Assembly (NCBI RefSeq): GCF_016863255.1
Contig: NZ_BOON01000005.1
Span: forward strand, 1-64,000
Length of the DNA stretch: 64,000 nucleotides
Direction: 5' to 3'
Source of the DNA: Planosporangium mesophilum
GTDB lineage: Bacteria > Actinomycetota > Actinomycetes > Mycobacteriales > Micromonosporaceae
The notes under the pieces were generated by a model. It was given only the letters and a program-made list of their open reading frames with translations. It was not told the DNA's origin and searched no databases. Below are positions 16,194 through 25,143 of the stretch, piece after piece. Positions within the stretch are counted from its first letter, which is position 1, and every line of letters begins with the position of its first letter. The position numbers and the translations under genes are program-made.

Positions 16194-16316
16194 CTAGCTG
16201 TACTGCCCGGACAGGTTGGTTAGCCGGCTGATGGGTGATTGGTCGCCGATGGCGGTATGCGGTCGGTGATGGTTGTAGTGGTGCAGCGTGGGGGCCCTCC
16301 GATCCGTGACGCGACC
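16194..16316 (-). pseudogene. C-terminal remnant of an IS481-type transposase
   Basis: The minus strand encodes about 40 residues ending LHHYNHHRPHTAIGDQSP then ISRLTNLSGQYS and a TAG stop at 16194-16196. This is the typical end of the DDE integrase domain of IS481/IS3-like transposases. Everything upstream is missing: the frame is closed by the stop codon of the HNH gene. No second copy or clear terminal inverted repeat is visible. I read it as the scar of an insertion event. Confidence 0.75.
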
Positions 16317-17537
16317 TCAGGCCGCTCCGCCGACGACGGTGGGCGCCCGGGCCGTGATTTCGTAAGGTCTGCCGTCGGGTCGGGCGACCGTGACGGCGCC
16401 CGTCCGGAGGTCGTACCGGATGCTCCAGCCGGCCTCGTGGACCAGGCCATGGTGGAAGCGGCACAGCAGGACGAGATTGTCCAGATCCGTGGGGCCGCCG
16501 GCGGCCCACGACCGGATGTGGTGAGCGTCGGTCCACGCAGCCGGGGCGTGGCAACCGGGGAAGCGGCAACCGCGGTCGCGGGCGTACAGCGCCTTCCGCA
16601 GCCAGTGCGGCACGAGCCGGTACGCCCGGCCCACGTCCAGCGGCCGGCCGTTCGCCGGGTCGGTGATGACACGCCACACGTCGGCGTCGCAGGCGATGCG
16701 CTGGGCGACCGGGTCGGGAACGTCGCCGACCCACTCCAGATGCGCCGGCTCGGGACTCCCCCGATCGATCAGGTTCTCCGGAGTGAGCAGCAACGCCACC
16801 TGCGGGCGCGCCCCGCCGACGGCCGGTGCCGCGCCCTCGCGCGGGACGCCGCGGGCCAGTTCGACCAGAGCGTCCGCGCGGCGCTGCGCCGGGGTACGCA
16901 GCTCGTCCGGGCCGGGCGCGCCCATCAGTGCGTCCAACGCGGCCGTCAATGCCGCGCCGCCTTCGGGATCGAGCTGACCGCGCACCAGCACCATGCCGTC
17001 GAACGGCGACAGGGTGACGCCGCGTCGGGCGAAATCCCTGCCCGCGTCAGGCTGGGCCCCGTCTGGGTCGACATGAACCAGCACCCGCCCACACACCCGG
17101 CCCAGATCGAAAGGGTCCAGTCGGCGTGCGGCCTCGACCAGCACCGTCTCCACCTCGGCCACCCGGTCGACTCCGACCCGCTCGGACAGACGCTCCACCC
17201 GATCCAGATGCTCGGCCGACACGTCCCCGCCCGCCGCCGCGGCCGCCAGCTCCGCCAGCTGCCGGCACAGCCGGGCCCGCTTGACCTGGCCCGCGGCCGC
17301 GTGCCCGGACAACCGCCCGAAGGCCCGTAACCACGCGGCCGCGGTCCGGCAGCCGTCCTCGACGGACAGGCCCCGACGGTCGAAGCTCTCCACCCGGCGG
17401 GCGAGCTCGGCATTCACCCGGTTCACCACTGTCAAGAGCATCAGCAGCTGGGCCCGAAGCTCACCACCGGACAGGGCGTCGACGTCGTCGTCAGCCAGGG
17501 CATCCAGCCCGGCAGTCAGCACCTCAATCGAACGCAT
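16317..17537 (-). CDS. DUF222 / HNH endonuclease-domain protein (13E12 family)
   Basis: This is a 406-aa protein of the actinobacterial 13E12/REP13E12 family. Seen: an N-terminal helical DUF222 domain of about 280 residues and a C-terminal HNH nuclease motif, CRFPGCHAPAAWTDAHHIRSW followed by GGPTDLDNLVLLCRFHH, with the zinc cysteines and catalytic histidines present. Members are often associated with mobile DNA and occur in many copies per genome. Here it lies beside a transposase remnant, which fits past mobility. The biological role of the family is unknown. The ATG start at 17537 has no strong ribosome binding site. Confidence 0.85.
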   Translation of the reverse strand: MRSIEVLTAGLDALADDDVDALSGGELRAQLLMLLTVVNRVNAELARRVESFDRRGLSVEDGCRTAAAWLRAFGRLSGHAAAGQVKRARLCRQLAELAAAAAGGDVSAEHLDRVERLSERVGVDRVAEVETVLVEAARRLDPFDLGRVCGRVLVHVDPDGAQPDAGRDFARRGVTLSPFDGMVLVRGQLDPEGGAALTAALDALMGAPGPDELRTPAQRRADALVELARGVPREGAAPAVGGARPQVALLLTPENLIDRGSPEPAHLEWVGDVPDPVAQRIACDADVWRVITDPANGRPLDVGRAYRLVPHWLRKALYARDRGCRFPGCHAPAAWTDAHHIRSWAAGGPTDLDNLVLLCRFHHGLVHEAGWSIRYDLRTGAVTVARPDGRPYEITARAPTVVGGAA

Positions 17538-17581
17538 GTGCTAATCGTACCGATCCGCGAGCCCCCCGGAGTGCCAACTTT

Positions 17582-17652
17582 GACGACCCGGTCAGGGCGA
17601 AGACGACCCGAAGACGACCCGGTCAGGGCGAAGACGACGCGGTCAGGGCGAA
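17582..17652. repeat. three 20-bp repeats containing a stop codon
   Basis: GACGACCCGGTCAGGGCGAA occurs three times (17582, 17613, 17633; the last has one change) with an 11-bp partial copy between. The stop codon of the minus-strand gene at 17643-17645 lies in the last copy, so a stop triplet is present in each copy. Confidence 0.9.
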
Positions 17653-18314
17653 GATGTGGAACCGAGCAGCGGAACCAGGCAGGAGCACAGCCCGAGCAGC
17701 ACCAGGACGGCCATCATCGCGATGAGAATCGGCATGCCGTTGTACTTCTGTGGCGGCGCGCCGAGGGAACCCCGGGAGAACGCGACGACCGGTGCGCGGT
17801 ACTCCAGTTCGACCATCTGTCCCGGCGCCAGGCTGACGGCGGTGTCGGCCGGCCCCAGCCGCGGCGGCAGAAAGTACGGAATGTAGACGTCCACTCGGTG
17901 GTCACCGGGCGGGACCGGGATCACGGCGCGCCCCCATTCCACGGCGATGGGGTGTCCGTTGATATAGACCTTGGGCTTGATGAAGTGGAAGAGAAACGCC
18001 ATCGGCATGAACTTGGTCGTCAGGGCGATCGCCGCGCCCGGATGCGGTGCGCCACCGGGTGCGGCTTGAGGCGCCGGGTATCCCTGCGGCTGCCCCGGCT
18101 GACCGCCGTAGGGCTGCTGCTGCGGCGGGTAAGCCGGCTGCCCGCCATAACGCTGAGCACCATAGGGCGACTGCGGACCGTGCGAAGGCTGAGCACCATA
18201 GGGCGGCTGCGGACCGTGCGAAGGCTGCGCACCGTAGGGCGGCTGGCCACCGTGCTGGGGCTGCCCGGGCCACTGCTGGCCACCCGGTTGCTGCGGCATG
18301 GGCGGAACGCTCAC
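17643..18314 (-). CDS. Gln/Pro/Gly-rich protein with C-terminal membrane anchor
   Basis: This is a 223-aa protein of unknown function. Seen: an N-terminal low-complexity half with repeated PYGAQPSHGPQ units; a compact beta-rich domain (about 95-175: VYINGHPIAVEWGRAVIPVPPGDHRVDVYIPYF); and a C-terminal TM helix (ILIAMMAVLVLLGLCSCLVPLLG). The middle domain resembles the small domain found at the C-terminus of other actinobacterial proline-rich membrane proteins. I start it at the GTG at 18314, which has GAGAGGAG five bases upstream; an ATG 15 bp further in is the alternative. A scaffold or surface role is only a guess. Confidence 0.65.
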   Translation of the reverse strand: MSVPPMPQQPGGQQWPGQPQHGGQPPYGAQPSHGPQPPYGAQPSHGPQSPYGAQRYGGQPAYPPQQQPYGGQPGQPQGYPAPQAAPGGAPHPGAAIALTTKFMPMAFLFHFIKPKVYINGHPIAVEWGRAVIPVPPGDHRVDVYIPYFLPPRLGPADTAVSLAPGQMVELEYRAPVVAFSRGSLGAPPQKYNGMPILIAMMAVLVLLGLCSCLVPLLGSTSSP

Positions 18315-18455
18315 ATCGTCTCCTCTCGAAACCTGCCGCCCGCACGCTACCGGTCGAGTGGACCGCGCGAGTTCCCCTCTGCCCGCGACCAGGACGCTCG
18401 GCGAACGGCCCCGGGCGCCGGCCACATCCGACGCCACGGGGACCGTTCGCGGTAC

Positions 18456-19130
18456 CTACGACTCGAGCAGGCCCTGCATACGCAGCCGGCGGAGCCAACC
18501 GGTGGCGGTGTGGCGGGGTACGCCGTAGTGCCGGGCGAGCGCGGTGGTCCCGCCGACCTCGCGGTACGCGGAGAGCAGTTCGTTCGCCTCCGGCATCCGG
18601 CGGTACGCGCGTCGGCCGTTGGGCGACTGCGTCACCGCCGTCTTCTCCGCCTTGGTCTGGCGTGAACGGGCCGGCGCCTTCTTCGCCGGCGCCGTGCGGG
18701 CCGCCTTCTTCGCGCGGGACGACCGAGCGCCGCGCGCCGATACCGATGCCGACGGCTGCGGCGTCTCGACCGGCTCGTCCGACGCCTCGGGCACGAGTAC
18801 GGACTCCGGACCCGAAACCTGCTCGACCGCCGCCGACTCGCTCGTCGCGGGCTGCGTCGGAAGGGACTCCGCCGGAAGGGACTCGACCGAAGCGGAAGCA
18901 GGCTCGGAGTCATCCGACGACGCGAGAGCGGTCGGCGCCGAGGGTACGAGCGCGGCGATGAGCTGATCCAGGTTCAGCGCCGGCAGTTGCCGCGGGAAGA
19001 TTCCGCCACCCTCCGCCGCTCGTACGGTCAGTTCGGTGATGCGGGCGCTGCCGGAAGCCGTGTCCACGCGAATGGTGGTTTGGGCGGCAGTCTCGTCGTT
19101 GGACATGATGGTGATGGTGTAGCCAGCCAC
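18456..19130 (-). CDS. Lys/Ala-rich DNA-binding protein with C-terminal HTH
   Basis: This is a 224-aa protein. Seen: an N-terminal domain of about 60 residues (TITIMSNDETAAQTTIRVDT..LNLDQLIAALVP), a long acidic Ser/Glu/Pro linker, a basic tract AKKAARTAPAKKAPARS like histone-H1/AlgP-type or HupB tails, and a C-terminal helix-turn-helix ANELLSAYREVGGTTALARHYGVPRHTATGWLRRL. The combination suggests a nucleoid-associated or DNA-bridging protein. The GTG start at 19130 has GGAGG eight bases upstream; an ATG at 19106 is the alternative. I do not recognise a named family. Confidence 0.6.
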   Translation of the reverse strand: MAGYTITIMSNDETAAQTTIRVDTASGSARITELTVRAAEGGGIFPRQLPALNLDQLIAALVPSAPTALASSDDSEPASASVESLPAESLPTQPATSESAAVEQVSGPESVLVPEASDEPVETPQPSASVSARGARSSRAKKAARTAPAKKAPARSRQTKAEKTAVTQSPNGRRAYRRMPEANELLSAYREVGGTTALARHYGVPRHTATGWLRRLRMQGLLES

Positions 19131-19597
19131 GGTGGGGCCTCCATGGAGGTGAACAAATCAGTCGCCGCCCGGTGGGAGGACTCGGGTGGCGACGACAGCC
19201 GAGCACGAGTACTTCGTGATCAATCAAAGTCTGCCATGATCGGACAGCTTTTATCCAAGGGGGTGCAATCGTTTCCAGCCGTTCGCGCCGACTTTTCAAC
19301 CGGTCCTGATTCTCGGTAAACGGCTTGTCACACCTGGTGTACAAAATGGGCGGACCAAAAAGCGAAGCCGCCCGCAAACGATGCCACGCACAGCGGGGAA
19401 ACCAGCACCGAGCGAAACCGGCGCCGCGAAGCCGCCGACAACCGCGAAGCCACCAACGACGCCCGAGCCGCCGACAACCGCGAAGCCACCAACGACGCCC
19501 GAGCCATCAACGCCGAAGCCACCAACGCCGAAGCCACGCCGAAGCCGCAACAACGCGGCTCCGACGTGGACAGCGCAACCGGGGGCAGTCCCCGGCC
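19131..19597. other. 467-bp interval without a convincing gene
   Basis: The first 200 bp form the upstream region of the HTH protein. From 19431 there are two exact 36-bp repeats (19431-19466 and 19467-19502) followed by degenerate shorter copies to about 19550. Several frames are open because of the repeats (AADNREATNDAR or KPPTTAKPPTTPEP), but none has a supported start, a ribosome binding site or a domain. Confidence 0.6.
19431..19502. repeat. two 36-bp direct repeats
   Basis: The 36-bp unit starting GCCGCCGACAACCGCGAAGC is present twice without change, and is followed by diverged ACCAACGCCGAAGCC-like copies. It is the longest repeat unit in the window. Confidence 0.9.
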
Positions 19598-20259
19598 CTA
19601 CGAAGCGGGATACGAAGCGGGAACGGCGAGCCCCGCCAGGACGAAATCCGCGATCTCGTCGGCCAGTTGCCGCGGCGACTTCGGCCCGTCGGGCTGGTAC
19701 CACCGCGGCAACTGGTTGACGATGCCGAACACGATGAGCGTCACGGTGTCGGCCGATGCCACCGACGCGAACGCGCCGTCCGCCTGCCCGCGCGCCACCA
19801 GGTCGCGGAACACCTCGTGGTACCGGCGCCGCTGCGCCTTCAGCGCCGCCATCGGCTCGGCGCTCAGCTTGTGCATCTCCCGGGCGAACACGGCCGCCTC
19901 GGCCAACCGCTCGGTGGTCGTCTCGACCAGGTCGACGATGACCGCACGGATCACCTCGCCGGGCGTACCACCGGCCCCGAGGATGCGGTCCAGATCGGCC
20001 AGCTGCTGGCTGATCAGGCCGTGGTAGATCTCGTACAGCAGGTCGTCCTTGGACCTGAAGTAGTGGTACATCGCGCCCTTGGTGACCGCGGCCCGCTCGA
20101 CGATCTCCTGCACCGAGGTGGAGTCGAACCCCTTCTCGGCGAACAGGTGGACCGCCGCGGCGACCAACCGCTCCTGGACGGAGCCGGGAACGACGGAGCC
20201 GGGAACGACGGAGCCGGGAACGACGGAGCCGGGAACGACGGAGCCGGGAACACGGGCGC

Positions 20260-20269
<10 letters not shown>
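19598..20269 (-). CDS. TetR-family repressor of the acyl-CoA dehydrogenase operon
   Basis: This is a 223-aa regulator. Seen: a Tet[49 protein letters not shown], and a helical ligand-binding domain similar to KstR2-type proteins. Before the HTH lie five VPGSV pentapeptides encoded by 15-bp repeats. Its ATG overlaps the end of the acyl-CoA dehydrogenase gene by 10 bp, so it is the last gene of a three-gene operon. The perfect palindrome TACCGACC-GGTCGGTA 12 bp before the first gene is the likely operator, making this an autoregulated operon. The inducer is presumably an acyl-CoA. Confidence 0.88.
20176..20255. repeat. 15-bp repeats encoding the TetR N-terminal extension
   Basis: Unit GAGCCGGGAACGACG occurs four times exactly from 20181 plus a variant last copy. 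It encodes VPGSV repeats between the start codon and the HTH. Confidence 0.95.
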
Positions 20270-21471
<1,202 letters not shown>

Positions 21472-21477
21472 TTCTCT

Positions 21478-22482
21478 CTACTCCCCTAGAGTCGCGGCCG
21501 CCCGCTCGATCAGGCCCGGCACGGCCTGCCCGAACGTCTCGAATCCCGCACCGACGGTCTTGCCCTGCAGGTAGCGGGCGTGGATGCCCTCGCTGATGAC
21601 GGCGAGCTTGTAGTGCCCGAAGGCGATGTACCAGTCCAGATGCGCGACGTCGATTCCGGTGGATGCCGCGTAGCGCGCTGCAAGCTCCGCCCCCGTCGGA
21701 AAACCCTCGGGTACGGACGGAGTCGGCGCCAGTTCGCTGCGGTCGGTGTACACCACCATCAGGCCGACGTCGGCGAGCGGATCGCCGATCGTCGCCATCT
21801 CCCAGTCCATGACGGCGAGGATGGTCTTGAGGTCGGCCGAGAACATGACGTTGTCGAGCCGGTAGTCGCCGTGCACGATGCCCGCGCGCGAGGAGTCCGG
21901 GATCTCGTTCGCCAACCTCGCCACCACCCGCTCCAGCAGCGGCAGCTCCCGGGTCTTCGAGCGCTCCCACTGCTGGTACCAGCGGCGCACCTGCCGCTCC
22001 AGGTAGCCCTCGGGCCGGCCGAAGCCGCCCAGGCCGACCGCCTCGTGGTCCACGGCGTGCAGCCGGACCAGCAGGTCGACCAGGGCGTCCCCGCAGGACC
22101 TGGCCTGCTCCGGAGCCACCGGGTCGGCGCCACGCAGGACCACGCCGTCGACGTACTCCATCAGGTAGAACGGCGCCCCGAGCACCTCGGCGTCCTCACA
22201 CAGCAGCAGCGGCGTCGGTACCGGGAAGCCGGTCGCCGAGAGCGCGCCGATGACGCGGTACTCCCGGGCCATGTCGTGCGCGGAGGGCAGCACGTGCCCC
22301 AACGGCGGGCGACGGACCACGACCCGCCGCGCCCCGCCGCTCAGCAGGTAGGTCAGGTTGGAGCGGCCGCCGCTGATCACGGTGGCGGTGATCGGGCCGG
22401 TCAGTGCGGCGTCCGTGGCCCGCTCCAGGTACGGGGCGAGCCGTTCCAGGTCGAGGCCCGGTGGACTGTCATCGATTCCCAT
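21478..22482 (-). CDS. aminoglycoside-phosphotransferase-fold kinase (LvaA/ACAD10-type)
   Basis: This is a 334-aa small-molecule kinase. Seen: an N-lobe with VISGGRSNLTYLLS and RRVVVRRPP (ATP Lys region), a hinge with YLMEYVDGVVLRG, the catalytic loop GIVHGDYRLDNVMF and the metal motif AVMDWEMATIGDPLADVG. Relatives include the N-terminal domain of ACAD10/11 and Pseudomonas LvaA. In these, phosphorylation of a 4-hydroxyacyl-CoA allows the partner dehydrogenase to remove phosphate and make an enoyl-CoA. Its pairing with an acyl-CoA dehydrogenase here supports the same role. I choose ATG 22482 because upstream readings run through the operator. It is the first gene of the operon. Confidence 0.85.
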   Translation of the reverse strand: MGIDDSPPGLDLERLAPYLERATDAALTGPITATVISGGRSNLTYLLSGGARRVVVRRPPLGHVLPSAHDMAREYRVIGALSATGFPVPTPLLLCEDAEVLGAPFYLMEYVDGVVLRGADPVAPEQARSCGDALVDLLVRLHAVDHEAVGLGGFGRPEGYLERQVRRWYQQWERSKTRELPLLERVVARLANEIPDSSRAGIVHGDYRLDNVMFSADLKTILAVMDWEMATIGDPLADVGLMVVYTDRSELAPTPSVPEGFPTGAELAARYAASTGIDVAHLDWYIAFGHYKLAVISEGIHARYLQGKTVGAGFETFGQAVPGLIERAAATLGE

Positions 22483-22493
22483 CGCACTCCTCA

Positions 22494-22509
22494 TACCGAC
22501 CGGTCGGTA
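22494..22509. promoter_or_regulatory. perfect 16-bp TetR-type operator
   Basis: TACCGACC-GGTCGGTA is fully palindromic, starts 12 bp upstream of the first ATG of the kinase/dehydrogenase/TetR operon, and so would overlap the promoter or a very short leader. Confidence 0.65.
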
Positions 22510-22560
22510 CGGACCGTAACCGGGCGATCCGGACGCTGTCAACGGACGGTTCAAGGGGCG

Positions 22561-22710
22561 TCACTGCGAGAACGCGGGGTGGGGCGGGTGGCACGGCCGG
22601 CCCGGTCCGGTCACGTGCAGCCAGCCGTACACCTCGTCCCACACGACGGTGGTGCCGCACCGGCACTGCCGCTCGGAGTCGATGCGCGGGGTCACCGATT
22701 CGGCGACCAT
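22561..22710 (-). CDS. 49-aa Cys/His-containing small protein
   Basis: A short frame begins at ATG 22710 with AAGGA eight bases upstream. It encodes 49 residues with ERQCRCGTTVVWDEVYGWLH followed by GRPCHPPHP. The Cys-X-Cys plus Cys-His arrangement could bind a metal. No homologue is known to me. It lies in the divergent gap between the TetR operon and the folate genes. The composition and codon bias look coding, but the evidence is limited. Confidence 0.45.
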   Translation of the reverse strand: MVAESVTPRIDSERQCRCGTTVVWDEVYGWLHVTGPGRPCHPPHPAFSQ

Positions 22711-22983
22711 CCGCGACGTCCTTGTCGCGCGCACGGGCCGGGCCTCCTCGTCACCTCGTCGTGGGGTACTCCATCCGGTGTACGGGCGAAATGCGTCAGG
22801 ACTGTGTCGGCATCGGGTCAAAACGTCGCCAGCCACCGGCGTACCCACGGATCGCGGGTTACGAGCCGGCTCGGCGTGGAATCCGGCTAAGTGTCCGGTG
22901 TACGACAGCCCGACCGACAGCGGATGATCGTCGATCTGCTTAACTCTTGACCGAGAAACACCCGACGCAGACGGGAGTTCATC

Positions 22984-23607
22984 GTGCAGCACCAGGAGAT
23001 CGGCGCCTGGCTCGACGACCTGGCCTCCTCGGCGCCGGCACCCGGCGGCGGAGCGGTCGCGGCCATGCAGGTGGCCATGGCGGCCGGCCTGGTGGAGATG
23101 GTCGCCAACCTGACCATCGGCAACCCGCGGTACGCCGACCACGAGCAGACGATGACCGAGGCCCGCGAGCAGGCCGGCGAGCAGCGCCGCCTGGCGCTCC
23201 GGCTGGCCGAGGACGACGCCCGCGCGTTCACCGCGGTGACCGACGCGTACAAGCTGCCGAAGGGCACCGACGAGGAGAAGGCCGCCCGCTCGGCCCGCAT
23301 CCAGCAGGCCCTGCTCGGCGCGGCGGACGTACCGTGGCGGACCGCGCAGGCCGCGGCGACCGTGCTCGACCTGACCGAGCGGATCCTCCCCGGCGCCAAC
23401 GTCAACGTCCTCTCCGACGTGGCGGTCGCCGCCTCCTCGGCGCGCGCCGGGCTGGAGGCCGCGATCGTCAACATCGAGGTCAACCGGGCCGCCATCAAGG
23501 ACGACGACGAGCGGGCCCGGCTGGGCGACGCGATCGCCTCGATCGAACGCGACCTCGACCGCGCCGACGCCGTGGTCGCCTCCGTCCGGAAGGGACTGAG
23601 CCGGTGA
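22984..23607 (+). CDS. methenyltetrahydrofolate cyclohydrolase (FTCD-C/FchA family)
   Basis: This is a 207-aa cytosolic helical protein of the formiminotransferase-cyclodeaminase C-terminal family. That family includes stand-alone methenyl-THF cyclohydrolases (FchA) as well as formimino-THF cyclodeaminases. Seen: the N-terminal signature LDDLASSAPAPGGGAVAAM, the substrate-site region VEMVANLTIGNPRY, LAEDDARAFTAV and the conserved SDVAVAASSARAGLEAAIVNIEVN. It starts at GTG 22984 after a GGGAG site and overlaps the downstream folD gene by GTGA, so the two are made together. The FolD partner lacks the lysine needed for cyclohydrolase activity, so this protein probably supplies that step. Confidence 0.85.
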   Translation: MQHQEIGAWLDDLASSAPAPGGGAVAAMQVAMAAGLVEMVANLTIGNPRYADHEQTMTEAREQAGEQRRLALRLAEDDARAFTAVTDAYKLPKGTDEEKAARSARIQQALLGAADVPWRTAQAAATVLDLTERILPGANVNVLSDVAVAASSARAGLEAAIVNIEVNRAAIKDDDERARLGDAIASIERDLDRADAVVASVRKGLSR

Positions 23608-24437
23608 CGCTCATCGACGGCCGCGCGATCTCGAAGGCGATCCTGGAGGGCGTGACGGCCGGTGTGGCGGAGCTGCGCGCCGCCGGCACCACGCCGGCCC
23701 TGGCGATCGTCGTTCCCACCGACGACGAGGCGACCGCGTGGTACGTGCGGTCCATCGTGCGCGCCGCGGAGCGGGTCGGTATCGAGGCCCGCCGGATCGA
23801 CCTGCACGGCACGACCGCCGTCGAGCTGGTCACCGAGCTCGCCGCACTGTCGGCCGATCCGGCCGTACACGGGATCATCTGCCAGACACCGCTGCCCAAG
23901 GGCATCACCCTGGACCAGGTCGGTCAGCACATCGCGCCTGCCAAGGACGTCGACGGCGCCAACCCGGAGAGCCTCGGCCGGCTCGCCGCCGGCCTGCCGG
24001 CGTTCGCGCCGGCGACGGCGCAGGCGGTCGTGGAGATCCTGCAGCGCGAGCAGACGCCACTGGAGGGCGCCGACGTGGTCGTCGTGGGGCGCAGCAACGT
24101 CGTCGGCAAGCCCGCGGCGCTGCTGCTGCTGGCCGAGAACGCCACCGTCACGATCTGCCACTCACGTACCCGTGATCTCGCCGCCCACACCCGGCAGGGG
24201 GACGTCCTGGTCGCGGCCGTGGGCCGGGCCCGGATGCTCGGCGCCGAGCACGTCAAGCCCGGCGCGGTCGTGATCGACGTGGGTACCAACCCCACCCCGG
24301 ACGGCGGGCTCGTCGGTGACGTGGACACCGAGGCAGTCGAGCCGGTGGCGGGCGCGATCACGCCGGTACCGGGTGGGGTCGGCCCGGTGACCACCGCGCT
24401 GCTGCTGCGGAACGTGGTGACGGCCGCGCGCGGCTGA
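23604..24437 (+). CDS. folD: FolD-family methylene-THF dehydrogenase lacking the cyclohydrolase lysine
   Basis: This is a 277-aa protein of normal FolD length. Seen: the NADP-binding VVVGRSNVVGKPAALLLL, HSRTRDL, GDVLVAAVG, KDVDGANP and PVPGGVGPVTTALLL motifs. The active-site segment that reads Y-x-x-x-K-x-K in bifunctional enzymes (Lys56 in human MTHFD1) reads WYVRSIVRAAERVGI here, with Ile51 in place of the catalytic Lys. Other active-site positions (Tyr47, the Gln in IICQTPLP, the Asp in KDVDG) are kept. In the human enzyme this Lys is needed for cyclohydrolase but not dehydrogenase activity. I infer a dehydrogenase-only enzyme that depends on the upstream cyclohydrolase. The GTG start overlaps the upstream stop. 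Confidence 0.88.
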   Translation: MTLIDGRAISKAILEGVTAGVAELRAAGTTPALAIVVPTDDEATAWYVRSIVRAAERVGIEARRIDLHGTTAVELVTELAALSADPAVHGIICQTPLPKGITLDQVGQHIAPAKDVDGANPESLGRLAAGLPAFAPATAQAVVEILQREQTPLEGADVVVVGRSNVVGKPAALLLLAENATVTICHSRTRDLAAHTRQGDVLVAAVGRARMLGAEHVKPGAVVIDVGTNPTPDGGLVGDVDTEAVEPVAGAITPVPGGVGPVTTALLLRNVVTAARG

Positions 24438-24520
24438 AGAATCTTTCTCCCGGGGTGAACCGGTAACCGGCCACACCCGTGTCCTGGGATGTCAACGGTC
24501 GCACATCCCGGAGGTTCACG

Positions 24521-25042
24521 ATGACCCGCGCCCGCGTCGCCGCCCTGCTGGCCACGTCGGCCCTCGCCCTGACGCTCACCTCCGCCTGCGGAGCGTTCTC
24601 GAGCGACAAGGGGCGCGTGTCCGCCAGCGGCACGGACAACGCGCCCAGCCTCATCGCCAAGAAGGTCGGCAACCTGGGCTCCGTCGTCACCGACGGTAAG
24701 GGCATGACGCTGTACCGGTTCGAGAAGGACACCGCGCAGCCACCAGCCTCCACCTGCGACGGCACCTGCGCGGAGACCTGGCCACCGGTCACCACGACCG
24801 CCGACCACGTGCGGATCAGCGGCGTCGACCGGAACCTGATCGGCACGATCGCCCGCAAGGACGGCTCGATCCAGATCACGCTGGGCGGCTGGCCGCTCTA
24901 CCGGTACGCCAAGGACACCGCGCCGGGCGAGGCCGGGGGCCAGGGCGTGGGCAACACCTGGTTCGCCTCCACCCCGGCGGGCAAGAAGGCGACCGCCACC
25001 GACGCCGCACCGGCCGACAACAACTCGGGGTACGGCTACTGA
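24521..25042 (+). CDS. lipoprotein with secreted-repeat (PF03640) domains
   Basis: This is a 173-aa lipoprotein. Seen: a signal peptide with lipobox LTSACG (Cys about 23) and two copies of the short repeat found in secreted actinobacterial lipoproteins, GSVVTDGKGMTLYRFEKDT followed by CDGTCAETWPPV, and then GSIQITLGGWPLYRYAKDT. The two cysteines in the first repeat probably form a disulfide. The C-terminal tail is low complexity (NNSGYGY). Family function is unknown; electron transfer or haem-related roles have been suggested for relatives, without proof here. The ATG has GGAGG seven bases upstream. Confidence 0.85.
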   Translation: MTRARVAALLATSALALTLTSACGAFSSDKGRVSASGTDNAPSLIAKKVGNLGSVVTDGKGMTLYRFEKDTAQPPASTCDGTCAETWPPVTTTADHVRISGVDRNLIGTIARKDGSIQITLGGWPLYRYAKDTAPGEAGGQGVGNTWFASTPAGKKATATDAAPADNNSGYGY

Positions 25043-25143
25043 CGACCTGACCTGGCAAAACGTGCGGCACGTCGTGGTCTCGGACGGGTTCTCAGACCAC
25101 AACTTCAGGCAAGGTGCGGCGATCAAGGCGAAGATTGCGGGCG

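Noticed and set aside
15898-16197. A 99-codon plus-strand ORF with GLGDR repeats
   Set aside because: The repeat keeps all frames open, there is no ribosome binding site, and the non-repeat part has no recognisable domain. Kept only as a possible remnant.
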